Assembly (NCBI GenBank): GCA_016931365.1
Contig: JAFGEY010000243.1
Location: 1-12,756 of the forward strand
DNA: 12,756 bases
Direction of reading: 5' to 3'
Source: Anaerolineae bacterium
GTDB taxonomy: Bacteria > Chloroflexota > Anaerolineae > JAFGEY01
Positions within the stretch are counted from its first letter, which is position 1. The number at the start of each line of letters is the position of its first letter. A program made the translations under genes and the position numbers. Below the pieces are notes generated by a model, which made no database searches, was not told the DNA's origin, and saw only the letters and a list, made by a program, of their open reading frames with translations. Below, piece by piece: positions 1 to 7,561 of the stretch.

Positions 1-417
1 GCGCAAAAGCCGGTGCTGCTCAAGCGCGGCATGATGTCGACCATGGAAGAACTGCTGATGTCGGCCGAGTACATCCTCTCGCACGGCAACGACCGAGTGA
101 TGTTATGCGAGCGCGGCATCCGCACCTTTGAGCCGTACACCCGCAACACGCTCGACATCAATGCCGTGCCGATGCTCAAACAGCTCACTCACCTGCCCGT
201 GTTCGTCGATCCCAGCCATGGCACCGGCAAATGGAGTCTGGTCGGGCCAGTGGCGCGCGCGGCCGTCGCCGCCGGCGCCGATGGGTTGGAGATCGAAGTC
301 CACCCCGACCCGGAACAGGCCTGGTCCGACGGCGCGCAATCGCTCAAGCCGGAGCGGTTTGCCCACCTGATGGACGAACTGCGCGCCATTGCACAGGCAA
401 TCGGGAGGACGGTGTGA
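1..417 (+). CDS. aroF: 3-deoxy-7-phosphoheptulonate (DAHP) synthase, C-terminal part
   Basis: The gene is open at the left edge; only its last 138 codons are present. DAHP synthase condenses phosphoenolpyruvate with erythrose-4-phosphate, the first step of the shikimate pathway, in the cytoplasm. The sequence matches the AroF/KDO8PS-like type I-beta family: [12 protein letters not shown] at the edge, then [18 protein letters not shown]. The metal-binding residues known for this family are visible: His in DPSHGTGKW (codon 217-219), Glu in IEVHP (codon 295-297) and Asp in WSDG (codon 328-330). The C terminus ends at the usual place for this family, so there is no C-terminal chorismate mutase fusion. 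Any N-terminal regulatory domain lies outside the window. The stop TGA is 4 bp before the preferred tyrA start, which fits one transcript. Recognition is secure. Confidence 0.95.
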   Translation, partial: AQKPVLLKRGMMSTMEELLMSAEYILSHGNDRVMLCERGIRTFEPYTRNTLDINAVPMLKQLTHLPVFVDPSHGTGKWSLVGPVARAAVAAGADGLEIEVHPDPEQAWSDGAQSLKPERFAHLMDELRAIAQAIGRTV

Positions 418-418
418 G

Positions 419-467
419 CAAATGACAAATCGCAAATCGCAAATGACGAATCGCGAATCGCAGAGCG
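419..467 (+). repeat. Degenerate heptanucleotide tandem array across the tyrA start
   Basis: Seven consecutive 7-bp units: caaatga, caaatcg, caaatcg, caaatga, cgaatcg, cgaatcg, cagagcg. Because 7 is prime to 3, three units make seven codons, so the encoded peptide repeats every seven residues ([14 protein letters not shown]). The array contains both plausible ATG starts (422 and 443). A nearly identical stretch, 24 of 26 positions by eye, begins at 5826 inside aroC. Confidence 0.9.
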
Positions 468-1345
468 AATGGGCCGACGTGCGCGTGGATTCGCTGTCCG
501 AGGCCACGGTTGCCGTCGTCGGCCTGGGGTTGATGGGCGGATCACTGGCCGGCGCACTGCACGGACGATGTAAAATGATTATCGGCATAGCTCGAAGGAA
601 AGAAACAGCACTCAAAGCAATGGAGTTGGGCCTGATTGACCGGGCCACCGCCGACCTGACCGCAGGCGTGCGCGAGGCCGACATCGCGGTGCTGGCCACG
701 CCGGTGCGCACCATTCTCCAACAAATCCCCCAGATCGGTCCGCTGCTTTCGCCGGGCTGCCTGCTCACCGACCTGGGCAGCACCAAAGCCGACATTGTCG
801 AGGCTATGGCCGGCTTGCCGCCGCATGTACAGCCGCTCGGCGGGCACCCGATGTGCGGCAAAGAGAGCTCGGGCATCGAGGCGGCCGATGTCACCTTGTA
901 TCGCGGCCGCACCTATATTCTCTCGCCCCTGGAGCGCACCTCAGAAAAAGCGTTATCGCTGGGACAAGCGCTGGCCTGTGCAGTGGGGGCCAATCCGCTG
1001 GTGGTTGACGCCGCCCGGCAGGACTTTTTGGTGGCCACACTCAGTCACCTGCCCTATATGCTGGCCTGCGCCCTGGTCGCCACCGCCGACGCCACCACCT
1101 CGGCCGATCCGCTGGCCTGGCAGATCGTTGCCAGTGGCTTCCGCGACACCTCGCGCGTGGCCGGCAGCGATGTGACCATGATGCTGGATATCTTGTTGAC
1201 CAACCAGGGCGAGGTAGTCAATGCCATGACCCAGTGTTTGACCCAGATGAAGCGGCTGGCGCAACTGGTGGCCGAGGGCGATGAGGCCAAACTGCGCCAG
1301 ATATTGGGCAAAATCCGCAACACGCGGCAAGAGATGTTTCCATGA
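422..1345 (+). CDS. tyrA: Prephenate dehydrogenase
   Basis: A TyrA-type NAD(P)-dependent oxidoreductase of 307 residues that converts prephenate to 4-hydroxyphenylpyruvate, the tyrosine branch from chorismate. The Rossmann motif GLGLMGGS is at residues 34-41. Family motifs follow: [12 protein letters not shown] (substrate region), [12 protein letters not shown] and [12 protein letters not shown]. No C-terminal ACT domain is present, so tyrosine feedback through that domain is not expected. The ATG at 422 is chosen because GGGAGG at 403-408 lies upstream (13 nt, rather long) and because an earlier in-frame TTG at 389 would overlap aroF by 29 bp; ATG 443 is an alternative. Residues 1-14 are MTNRKSQ followed by MTNRESQ, a 7-residue repeat produced by a heptanucleotide array, and are not part of the conserved fold. 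The gene is sandwiched between aroF and aroA in the operon. Confidence 0.94.
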   Translation: MTNRKSQMTNRESQSEWADVRVDSLSEATVAVVGLGLMGGSLAGALHGRCKMIIGIARRKETALKAMELGLIDRATADLTAGVREADIAVLATPVRTILQQIPQIGPLLSPGCLLTDLGSTKADIVEAMAGLPPHVQPLGGHPMCGKESSGIEAADVTLYRGRTYILSPLERTSEKALSLGQALACAVGANPLVVDAARQDFLVATLSHLPYMLACALVATADATTSADPLAWQIVASGFRDTSRVAGSDVTMMLDILLTNQGEVVNAMTQCLTQMKRLAQLVAEGDEAKLRQILGKIRNTRQEMFP

Positions 1346-1384
1346 GAGGAAAAAAGGGATAAGGAAATAAGGAGAAGATAAAGT

Positions 1385-2776
1385 ATGAATCAGTTGATCA
1401 TTCAGCCGAGCCGGGGGTTGAGCGGGCGGGTTTCAGTGCCCGGTGACAAGTCGATCTCGCACCGCGCATTGATGTTCGGCGCGCTGGCCGAGGGCGAAAG
1501 CCGTATCCGCAATTTTTTGCCCTCTGGCGACTGCCTGGCCACACTGGGCTGCCTGCGCGCGCTGGGCATCGAGATCGAACGGCATGACGAGACCACGCTG
1601 ACCGTTCACGGGCGCGGCTTGTACGGTGTGCAAAACCCTGGCATGTCATACCCGCGAAAGCGGGTATCCACGCCAATAGATTCCCGCCTTCGCGGGAATG
1701 ACGGGAATGGCCGAACCGCGCTCGAACTCGACTGCGTCCGCTCCGGCACGACGATGCGCCTGCTGGCCGGCCTCCTGGCCGGGCAAAATTTCGACTGTGT
1801 CCTCGCTGGCGACCCCCAACTCCTGCGCCGCCCGATGCGCCGCGTCGTCGAGCCGCTGCGACTGATGGGCGCGCGGATCGACGATGTAGATGGCCGCGCG
1901 CCGCTGACCATCCGCGGTATGCCTTTGCACGGCTGCGATCACACCCTTGCTGTTGCCAGCGCGCAAGTCAAATCGTCGCTGCTGTTGGCCGGCCTTTACG
2001 CCGACGGCCCAACTACCGTCCGGCAGTGCGGCCCGGCACGCGATCACACCGAGTTGATGCTGAAAGCGATGGGGGCGGACATCGCCGTCAACGATTTATC
2101 TGTGACCATCAAGCCGGGCAACTCGCTCCAACCGCTTGATCTGGACGTGCCCGGCGATTTCTCTTCGGCGGCGTTTTTGCTGGTTGCCGGCGTCATAGTG
2201 CCAGGCGCAGAGATAACCATTCAAGGCGTCAACATCAACCCCACGCGCACCGGCCTGCTCGATGTGCTGCGCGAGATGGGAGCCGAGATTGAGATAGAGA
2301 ATGAACGAGAGCAGGGCGGCGAGCTGGTCGGAGATTTTCTAGTACGCAATGGAGCGTTACGAGCAGCCAAGATGCAGGGCGATACCATCGTGCGCGGCGA
2401 TACAGTTGTTCGCATGATCGACGAATTTCCCGTGCTCGCCGTCGCCGCGACGCAGGCCGAGGGGCGAACGGTGGTGCACGACGCGCGCGAACTGCGTGTC
2501 AAGGAGACGGATCGCATCGCCACGGTGGTGCAAGAACTGCGCAAGCTGGGCGCGGACATTGAACCGGCAGAAGACGGGTTCGTTGTCAACGGGCCGACGC
2601 TGCTGCACGGAACTCTGGTGGACAGCCACGGCGATCACCGGTTGGCGATGGCGTTGGCCGTTGCCGGGCTGATTGCAGAAGGAGAAACCGTTGTGCAAAA
2701 CAGCGAGTGTGTCGCCGATTCGTTTCCGGGGTTTGAGGACGTGATGAACGTATTGCGTGCTCTGCCTTCCGTTTAG
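1385..2776 (+). CDS. aroA: 3-phosphoshikimate 1-carboxyvinyltransferase (EPSP synthase)
   Basis: A 463-residue EPSP synthase, which transfers enolpyruvate from PEP to shikimate-3-phosphate. The usual length is about 430. Motifs: PGDKSISHR at 19-27, RSGTTMRL at 119-126 (PEP/glyphosate loop), QVKSSLLLAGL at 194-204, PGDFSSAAF at 256-264, DEFPVLAV at 346-353 (catalytic Asp region), RVKETDRI at 371-378 (catalytic Glu374) and GDHRLAMA at 416-423. The start is supported by AAGGAG at 1369-1374, ten bases before the ATG. Residues 88-106 are translated from a palindromic element (1645-1702) and explain most of the extra length; they fall just before the RSGTT loop and keep the frame. The position equivalent to E. 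coli Asn94 is Arg119, and that of Pro101 is Leu126. All other catalytic motifs are intact, so the enzyme is probably active. Confidence 0.95.
   Translation: MNQLIIQPSRGLSGRVSVPGDKSISHRALMFGALAEGESRIRNFLPSGDCLATLGCLRALGIEIERHDETTLTVHGRGLYGVQNPGMSYPRKRVSTPIDSRLRGNDGNGRTALELDCVRSGTTMRLLAGLLAGQNFDCVLAGDPQLLRRPMRRVVEPLRLMGARIDDVDGRAPLTIRGMPLHGCDHTLAVASAQVKSSLLLAGLYADGPTTVRQCGPARDHTELMLKAMGADIAVNDLSVTIKPGNSLQPLDLDVPGDFSSAAFLLVAGVIVPGAEITIQGVNINPTRTGLLDVLREMGAEIEIENEREQGGELVGDFLVRNGALRAAKMQGDTIVRGDTVVRMIDEFPVLAVAATQAEGRTVVHDARELRVKETDRIATVVQELRKLGADIEPAEDGFVVNGPTLLHGTLVDSHGDHRLAMALAVAGLIAEGETVVQNSECVADSFPGFEDVMNVLRALPSV
1645..1702. repeat. Paired inverted palindromic (REP-like) element inside aroA
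   Basis: Two perfect 8-bp stem hairpins in head-to-head arrangement. Hairpin 1 is ATACCCGC (1648-1655), loop GAAA, GCGGGTAT (1660-1667). Hairpin 2 is ATTCCCGC (1680-1687), loop CTTC, GCGGGAAT (1692-1699). GTCAT at 1645-1649 and ATGAC at 1698-1702 are terminal inverted repeats. Reverse-complementing hairpin 2 gives the same unit as hairpin 1 with one compensatory base-pair change (A-T versus T-A) and loop GAAG. Repeats of the ATTCCCGC-N4-GCGGGAAT type are widely dispersed in bacterial genomes (for example Neisseria dRS3-like repeats). It is translated in frame as SYPRKRVSTP-IDSRLRGND. Confidence 0.9.
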
Positions 2777-2836
2777 CCGCACACGACAGACAGCACGCAA
2801 TGCGCAATACAGTTTATCGGTTTGGAGTAGATATCT

Positions 2837-4066
2837 ATGAAATCTATTGACGAACGAATGTCCATCTTGATGCAAGGCGTCGATTTTGGCGACGATCAGA
2901 TCAAACAGACGATGGCTGCCGAGCTGCGCGCGCGGCTGGCCGAAGGCCGCCCGTTGCGCGTCTATTGTGGTTACGACCCCACCGCCACCGACCTGCATCT
3001 GGGGCACACGGTGACGATGAACAAGTTGCGCCAGTTCCAGCAGCTCGGCCACGAGGTCACTTTTTTGATCGGCACCTTTACCGGCTTGATCGGCGACTCT
3101 AGCGACAAGGACAGCGTGCGCAAGCAGCAGACGCCGCAGGAAGCTGCCGAAAAAGCTCAAACCTACGCCGATCAGGTCTTTCGCATCCTCGATCGGGAGA
3201 AAACGGCTATTCGCTACAACGCCGATTGGCTGTCCAAACTGACCTTTAGCGACGTGATCGGCCTGGCCGCGCATTTTACGGTGCAGCAGTTTTTGGCCCA
3301 GGATCGCTTTGCCAAACGGCATGCCAGGGGCGACCCAATCTGGCTGCACGAGTTCCTATATGCCCTGATGCAAGGCTACGATGCGGTGCAGATACAAGCC
3401 GACGTGCAGGTTGGCGGCACCGAGCAGTTGTTCAACCTGATGGCCGGGCGCAAGCTGCAAGAGGCGCGCGGTCTGCGCCCGCAGGTGGTGCTCACCCTGC
3501 CCATCCTGGTTGGCACTGACGGATATCTGCGCATGTCCAAGACCACCGGCAACACCATCGGCATCAGCGAGCCGCCGGAAACCATGTACGGCAAGGTGAT
3601 GAGCATCCCCGACGCAGCGATGATGAATTTTTTCACCCTGATCACTCGCTTTGCGCCGGACGAGATTGCCGGGGTCGAGCGCGGTCTGGCCGACGGTACG
3701 CTGCACCCGATGGAGGCCAAGAAAAAGCTGGCCTGGGAGGTCGTGTCCCGCCTGTACGATGACCATACTGCCGGGCAAGCCGCCGCACACTTTGAACAGG
3801 TTTTCCAGCAGGGCGATCTGCCCGACGAGATGCCGACCTTTGCGCCGACAGCGCCCGAGATCGACATCATCGACCTGCTGACCGCAGCCAAGTTAGCTCC
3901 TTCCAAGAGCCAGGCCCGGCGATTGGTGCAGCAGGGTGGCGTTAAACTCGACGGAGAAACGATGGACAGTATTGAACAGATGATTATCGTTCAGGATGGC
4001 ATGGTTGTTCAGGTGGGGAAACGCAAATTCGTCCGGCTCGCCAAACGTGATAGGAGACCATCGTGA
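2837..4066 (+). CDS. tyrS: Tyrosyl-tRNA synthetase
   Basis: A 409-residue class I aminoacyl-tRNA synthetase that charges tRNA-Tyr with tyrosine. The HIGH signature is HLGH at 54-57, the KMSKS-type loop is RMSKTTGN at 232-239, and the tyrosine pocket Y175-x3-Q179-x2-D182 is present. The C-terminal S4 RNA-binding domain spans roughly 345-403 ([18 protein letters not shown]). The MSK-type loop places it with the TyrRS form of the TyrZ kind rather than the E. coli KFGKT form. The nucleotide-loop motif reads GGTEQ (193-197) where GGTDQ or GGSDQ is usual, a conservative Asp-to-Glu change. The start is supported by GGAG at 2824-2827, nine bases before the ATG. No T-box-like leader is visible in the 60-bp gap after aroA. 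It lies between aroA and aroE and overlaps aroE by 4 bp, so it is co-expressed with tyrosine biosynthesis. Confidence 0.95.
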   Translation: MKSIDERMSILMQGVDFGDDQIKQTMAAELRARLAEGRPLRVYCGYDPTATDLHLGHTVTMNKLRQFQQLGHEVTFLIGTFTGLIGDSSDKDSVRKQQTPQEAAEKAQTYADQVFRILDREKTAIRYNADWLSKLTFSDVIGLAAHFTVQQFLAQDRFAKRHARGDPIWLHEFLYALMQGYDAVQIQADVQVGGTEQLFNLMAGRKLQEARGLRPQVVLTLPILVGTDGYLRMSKTTGNTIGISEPPETMYGKVMSIPDAAMMNFFTLITRFAPDEIAGVERGLADGTLHPMEAKKKLAWEVVSRLYDDHTAGQAAAHFEQVFQQGDLPDEMPTFAPTAPEIDIIDLLTAAKLAPSKSQARRLVQQGGVKLDGETMDSIEQMIIVQDGMVVQVGKRKFVRLAKRDRRPS

Positions 4067-4941
4067 TCACTGCTGAGACCAAACTTGTCGGCGTGATGGG
4101 CTGGCCGATCAAACACAGCCTGTCGCCGCAGATGCACAATGCCGCATTCGACGCGCTGGGCCTCAACTGGCGCTATGTCGCTTTCCCGGTACAGCCGGGT
4201 CAGGTTGGTGCGGCGATTGCCGGCCTCAAGGCGCTCGGTTTCTGGGGCTGCAACGTCACCATGCCGCACAAAGAGGCGGCGATCCCCCATCTCAACGATA
4301 TCCCCGATCGCGTGCGGGGTTTTGGCGCGGTCAATACGCTGATTTTTCACCGCGACGGGGAAATCTGCACTGTCAGTGGCGACAACACCGACGTGCCGGG
4401 GTTCATCCTGCCCTTGCGACAGCGCGGATTCGAGCCGCAAGGCAAACGGGTGCTTGTTATCGGCGCGGGAGGTGGCGCGCGCGGCGTCATTTACAGCCTG
4501 TGCGAGGCCGGCGCGTCGAGGGTGTGGGTGCTCAATCGCACCTCTGCGCGGGCGACCGCATTGGTTGACGACCTGGCACCACTGATAGAACAAACTCAAT
4601 TGAGTGCCGGGGCTTTGATCCCCGAATCCTTGATCGAGCAGGCGCGCCAGGCTGATTTGCTGATCAATACAACGACGGTGGGTATGTGGCCGCACACCGA
4701 CACCTCGATCTGGCCCGACGACGCGCCTGTGCCGTCGCATCTGGCAGTGTGCGACCTGGTCTACCGGCCCATCGAAACCAGGTTGCTGCGCCAGACAAAG
4801 CAGTCTGGCGCGTTGGCGATCGACGGGCTGGGCATGCTCATCGCCCAGGGCGCGCTCTCTTTTCAGATGTGGACCGGCCAATGGCCGCCGGAAGAGGTAA
4901 TGAGAAAGGCTTGCGAGCAAATCCTGATGCATGAAACGTGA
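4063..4941 (+). CDS. aroE: Shikimate dehydrogenase (NADP+)
   Basis: A 292-residue AroE that reduces 3-dehydroshikimate to shikimate. The shikimate-binding SLSPQMHN is at 19-26, the catalytic Lys is in NVTMPHK (Lys70), and the paired Asp is Asp110 in GDNTD. The NADP-binding glycine loop GAGGGAR is at 134-140, followed by NRTSAR at 158-163, whose basic residues are typical for the NADP 2'-phosphate. [10 protein letters not shown] and [11 protein letters not shown] are the usual C-terminal motifs. It starts at GTG, whose bases overlap the tyrS TGA (GTGA, 4-bp overlap), with GGAG at 4053-4056 six bases upstream; translational coupling to tyrS is likely. The length is normal for the family (about 270-290). 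No insertion is seen. Confidence 0.95.
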   Translation: MITAETKLVGVMGWPIKHSLSPQMHNAAFDALGLNWRYVAFPVQPGQVGAAIAGLKALGFWGCNVTMPHKEAAIPHLNDIPDRVRGFGAVNTLIFHRDGEICTVSGDNTDVPGFILPLRQRGFEPQGKRVLVIGAGGGARGVIYSLCEAGASRVWVLNRTSARATALVDDLAPLIEQTQLSAGALIPESLIEQARQADLLINTTTVGMWPHTDTSIWPDDAPVPSHLAVCDLVYRPIETRLLRQTKQSGALAIDGLGMLIAQGALSFQMWTGQWPPEEVMRKACEQILMHET

Positions 4942-4974
4942 AGCGTCATAATCACGCATCACGATTCACGTATT
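4933..4974 (+). repeat. Degenerate heptanucleotide run between aroE and aroC
   Basis: The stretch parses into six 7-bp units: gaaacgt, gaagcgt, cataatc, acgcatc, acgattc, acgtatt. The first two form one family and the last three another. It covers the aroE stop codon and ends 23 bp before the aroC start. The units are more diverged than in tyrA or aroK, so the call is weaker. It also creates a spurious in-frame GTG extension of aroC at 4938. Confidence 0.5.
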
Positions 4975-4997
4975 ATTTCGAAGCACAAGGACATTTT

Positions 4998-6179
4998 ATG
5001 AGCAGATTACACTTTCTCACCGCCGGCGAATCGCACGGCCCGTGCCTGACGGCGATCGTCGAGGGGCTGCCGGCCGGGTTGCCGATGGAGGTGGAGGTAA
5101 TCGACTACGATCTGGCCCGCCGGCAAGGCGGCTATGGCCGCGGCGGGCGGATGAAAATCGAACAAGATACGGCGCACATTCTGAGTGGAGTGATCGATGG
5201 AAAGACGACCGGATCGCCGCTCACGCTGCGGATCGACAACCGCGATTGGGCCAACTGGGAGGCGCGCTGGGCCGCGGGCACCGGCTCGGCCGAGTTGCCC
5301 AAGCTCACCATACCCCGCCCCGGTCACGCCGACTATGCCGGAATGGTCAAGTACGGCATCGACGACGCGCGGCCCATTCTGGAACGGGCCAGCGCACGCG
5401 AGACGGCGGCGCGGGTGGCGGTCGGCGCGGTGGCAAAACTGCTGTTGGCACAGTTTGGCGTATCGATATATAGCTATGTGAGCGAGATCGGTGGCGTAGT
5501 GGCTCAGGTACCCGATTTACCTTCTACTAACCTGCACGACCTGGCAGAAGCCAGCGACGTGCGCTGCCCCAACCCCACCGCTGCCGAAGCGATGCGCGCC
5601 GCGATCCGCCACGCCAAAGAGGATGGCGACTCGCTGGGCGGTGTGATCGTTGTCACAGCCGAGGGCGTGCCCGTCGGATTGGGCAGCCACGTGCAGTGGG
5701 ATCGACGGCTCGATGCTCGCCTGGGGGCGGCGATTATGTCCATCCCGGCGATCAAGGGCATCGAGATCGGCCCGGCGTTTGAAAATGCGCGGCTGCCCGG
5801 CACGCAGGTTCACGACGAGTTCGAACAAATGGCGAATCGCAAATCGCAAATCGCAAACCACCCAACCACCCAACCACCGATCCGCCGAACCTCCAACCGC
5901 GCCGGCGGCATCGAAGGGGGTATCAGCAACGGGATGTCCATCGTCATCCGCGCGGCGATGAAGCCGATCCCGACCACAATCACCCCGCTCCGCTCGGTCG
6001 ATCTGGCGACGGGCGAACCGGCGGCAACACAGTACCAGCGCTCCGATGTGTGCGCCGTGCCCGCCGCCTCGATTGTCGGCGAAGCGATGATGGCCTGGGT
6101 GTTGGCTGAAGCTTTGCTCGAAAAGCTGGGCGGCGACAGCCTGCGCGAGATGCGGACAAGGATGGACCGGCATAGATGA
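4998..6179 (+). CDS. aroC: Chorismate synthase
   Basis: A 393-residue FMN-dependent enzyme that converts EPSP to chorismate. Signature motifs: GESHGPCLTAIVEGLPAG at 10-27, RRQGGYGRGGRM at 41-52, PRPGHADYAG at 106-115 (conserved His110), RASARETAARV at 130-140, NRAGGIEGGISNG at 300-312 and RSDVCAVPAASIVGEAM at 348-364. The ATG at 4998 is chosen because AAGGA (4987-4991) lies six bases upstream and conserved sequence begins there; a GTG at 4938 would only add repeat-derived residues. Residues 277-294 are encoded by a tandem repeat array that occupies the loop between VHDEFE and RRTSNRAGG; this loop is normally about 10-12 residues and unrelated in sequence. Flanking active-site motifs are intact. 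It is the last gene of the left operon. Confidence 0.95.
   Translation: MSRLHFLTAGESHGPCLTAIVEGLPAGLPMEVEVIDYDLARRQGGYGRGGRMKIEQDTAHILSGVIDGKTTGSPLTLRIDNRDWANWEARWAAGTGSAELPKLTIPRPGHADYAGMVKYGIDDARPILERASARETAARVAVGAVAKLLLAQFGVSIYSYVSEIGGVVAQVPDLPSTNLHDLAEASDVRCPNPTAAEAMRAAIRHAKEDGDSLGGVIVVTAEGVPVGLGSHVQWDRRLDARLGAAIMSIPAIKGIEIGPAFENARLPGTQVHDEFEQMANRKSQIANHPTTQPPIRRTSNRAGGIEGGISNGMSIVIRAAMKPIPTTITPLRSVDLATGEPAATQYQRSDVCAVPAASIVGEAMMAWVLAEALLEKLGGDSLREMRTRMDRHR
5826..5879 (+). repeat. Composite heptamer/octamer tandem array inside aroC
   Basis: Four 7-bp units (caaatgg, cgaatcg, caaatcg, caaatcg; 5826-5853) run directly into three 8-bp units (aaccaccc, aaccaccc, aaccaccg; 5856-5879). The whole block is 54 bp, exactly 18 codons, and reads QMANRKSQI-ANHPTTQPP in the aroC frame. 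The heptamer part is the same family as the array at the tyrA start. Confidence 0.9.
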
Positions 6180-6250
6180 AATGATTGAATCCTCGATACT
6201 GCGCGGCGAAACGTAATGCAGCGGTGATATTCCGCTTGTAGCACAACCGC

Positions 6251-6274
6251 GGCAGAAGCGGACGACCGTCTGCC
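6251..6274. terminator. Possible terminator hairpin in the aroC convergent gap
   Basis: GGCAGA (6251-6256) pairs with TCTGCC (6269-6274), with an inner CGG-ACGA-CCG continuation after a 2-nt bulge. A second small dyad, AGCGC-ctc-GCGCT, is at 6306-6318. Both sit in the 148-bp gap where aroC (+) and the membrane-protein gene (-) converge, where termination would be expected. Neither is followed by a good T run (the nearest is atttcttta at 6287-6295), so the call is weak. Confidence 0.3.
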
Positions 6275-6327
6275 CCTGCTGATCTGGATTTCTTTATGAA
6301 TGCACAGCGCCTCGCGCTACGAATCAC

Positions 6328-6756
6328 TCACAACAGGCGAATGACCAGCGGCACCACAATGCCAGTGACGGCGAGGCAAAGGATGACCCCGGTGAAGAGC
6401 AGGTACCGCTTGCCATAGCCTGTCAGCAACGAAGCATCATAATACTGATCCACGCCATTGTCGCGGTACATTTTGAGGAGGCCAGCGAGCAGCTTGTTGC
6501 GCGTCCCACGCCCCAACTGCAAGGCTGTGACAACAATGCCGTTGACCAACAGGCTCATGGCAATGAACACCCCCAGGACGACGTCACTGGCTATGCTGGC
6601 ACTCTCCTGATAAGACGATGAGGCTTCGCCAGCGACGACCGAGTTGATGCCCAAGACGATCAGGTTAAAAACCACTGCGGTAATGACAAAGATGGTGTCG
6701 GTGCGCGAACTCGCATTCAGTTCGCTGACAATGTGATCATGGACTTGGCCAAGCAT
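6328..6756 (-). CDS. Small membrane protein, unrecognised family
   Basis: I do not recognise this family. The 142-residue product has a short polar N terminus (MLGQVHDHIVSELNASSRTD) and three likely transmembrane helices at about 21-42, 56-80 and 118-141. Between helices 2 and 3 is a basic/polar segment (LGRGTRNKLLAGLLKMYRDNGVDQYYD) that is probably cytosolic. The start at 6756 is preferred over an ATG at 6771 because GGAGGG (6761-6766 on the - strand) lies 4-5 bases upstream of it, while the earlier ATG has no ribosome binding site. It follows the 119-residue membrane protein by 20 bp on the same strand, so the two form a small operon. The products may form or support a membrane complex, but the sequence does not show what for. 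Confidence 0.75.
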   Translation of the reverse strand: MLGQVHDHIVSELNASSRTDTIFVITAVVFNLIVLGINSVVAGEASSSYQESASIASDVVLGVFIAMSLLVNGIVVTALQLGRGTRNKLLAGLLKMYRDNGVDQYYDASLLTGYGKRYLLFTGVILCLAVTGIVVPLVIRLL

Positions 6757-6776
6757 TTTACCCTCCCTCATAACAG

Positions 6777-7136
6777 CTATGGCCCGGCCCGCCGGCGCCT
6801 ATACAGCCAACTGGCCAGGAACAGCAGCCCGATCAAACACGATGTGCCGGACAAGATGAGATAGGCGGACCAGTGTTGTCCCCTAGCCCAAACGATGTAC
6901 AGCACACCGAGGCCAACGAACAGGATCGTCCCCACCCACTCCCATCGCCAGGCGATGACCAGCGCGATCACGATGAGATAGGTCGGAATCAGGTGGATCA
7001 AAAAGCCCAGCAGCATATTCCAAAAGTTCTGGCCTGGGCCAAATACATCAAGAGCGAACAGGCTGACAAAAACGGCGAACAAAATGGTCATGATCCGTGG
7101 CGTCCAGAACAGCAGTTTTTTGATCGGCTCTTTCAT
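6777..7136 (-). CDS. Four-helix small membrane protein (DUF7670-like)
   Basis: A 119-residue hydrophobic protein with about four transmembrane helices (13-32, 38-62, 66-84 and 90-112) and a positively charged C-terminal tail (YRRRRAGP). The N-terminal pattern FWTPRIMTILFAVFVSLFALDVF, followed by FWNMLLGFLIHLIPTYLIVIALVIAWRWEW, resembles a widespread family of small uncharacterised membrane proteins that I recall as DUF7670; I am confident of the resemblance but less so of the accession. The function is unknown. The ATG has AAAGGA (7145-7150, - strand) eight bases upstream. It is the first gene of the two-gene - strand cassette. A TAATAT -10-like box and a GGTAC-N6-GTACC dyad lie immediately upstream. 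Confidence 0.8.
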   Translation of the reverse strand: MKEPIKKLLFWTPRIMTILFAVFVSLFALDVFGPGQNFWNMLLGFLIHLIPTYLIVIALVIAWRWEWVGTILFVGLGVLYIVWARGQHWSAYLILSGTSCLIGLLFLASWLYRRRRAGP

Positions 7137-7163
7137 GGTTATAGTCCTTTCTGGCAGTCTGAA

Positions 7164-7188
7164 ATATTACCAGGTACCGCTGTGTACC
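7164..7188 (-). promoter_or_regulatory. Candidate promoter/operator for the membrane-protein cassette
   Basis: On the - strand a TAATAT box (7164-7169) lies 27 bp upstream of the 7136 ATG. Just upstream of it is an inverted repeat GGTAC (7173-7177), six bases, GTACC (7184-7188), which would fall in the -35/-10 spacer and could be a repressor site. No convincing -35 hexamer is at 16-18 bp. This is inference from position and symmetry only. Confidence 0.25.
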
Positions 7189-7561
7189 CACATCAAAGGC
7201 AGTCAGACAGAGCCGGTGTTGGGCGGCTCTCTTATGTGAGAATAGATACTCCCATAGCAGTCTTCCTAGAAATCACGGAAAATGGTGGTGATGACCTGGA
7301 GCACCACCCATGCTGCGATTCCGATCTTTTAATCCCCAACCTCTTGGCAACGCTTGCACATCAACATCATACTACCAAAAAGCCGCCAATACCAGAGTAA
7401 CAGGTGTCAAAAAGTGTCAGATTGCGTGAGGATCAAGCTCTGCTTCCGTTTCTTTCACCGCCCGCGCCACACCGATGATCGCTTGCCATCGGACGTGTAC
7501 CGCTATGACCAGAATGAATCAGATTCAGCGAAAACAATCCACGTTCCTCTTTGTTGCCCAT

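Noticed and set aside
103..912. Long - strand open frame opposite aroF/tyrA
   Set aside because: It is a shadow of high-G+C coding DNA; part of it is the translated complement of the heptamer array, and it has no family motif or ribosome binding site.
2357..3349. 330-residue - strand frame opposite aroA/tyrS
   Set aside because: It covers the catalytic regions of two secure genes on the other strand and shows no recognisable domain.
4938..4997. N-terminal GTG extension of aroC
   Set aside because: The extra 20 residues come from the intergenic heptamer run; conserved sequence and a good ribosome binding site point to the ATG at 4998.
7284..7308. GGTGGTG/CACCACC inverted repeat as a terminator
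   Set aside because: No T tract on either side and no gene ending nearby.
6873..7400. 175-residue + strand frame antisense to the membrane protein
   Set aside because: The - strand frame has clear transmembrane segments and a ribosome binding site; the + frame is polar, low in structure and without motif.
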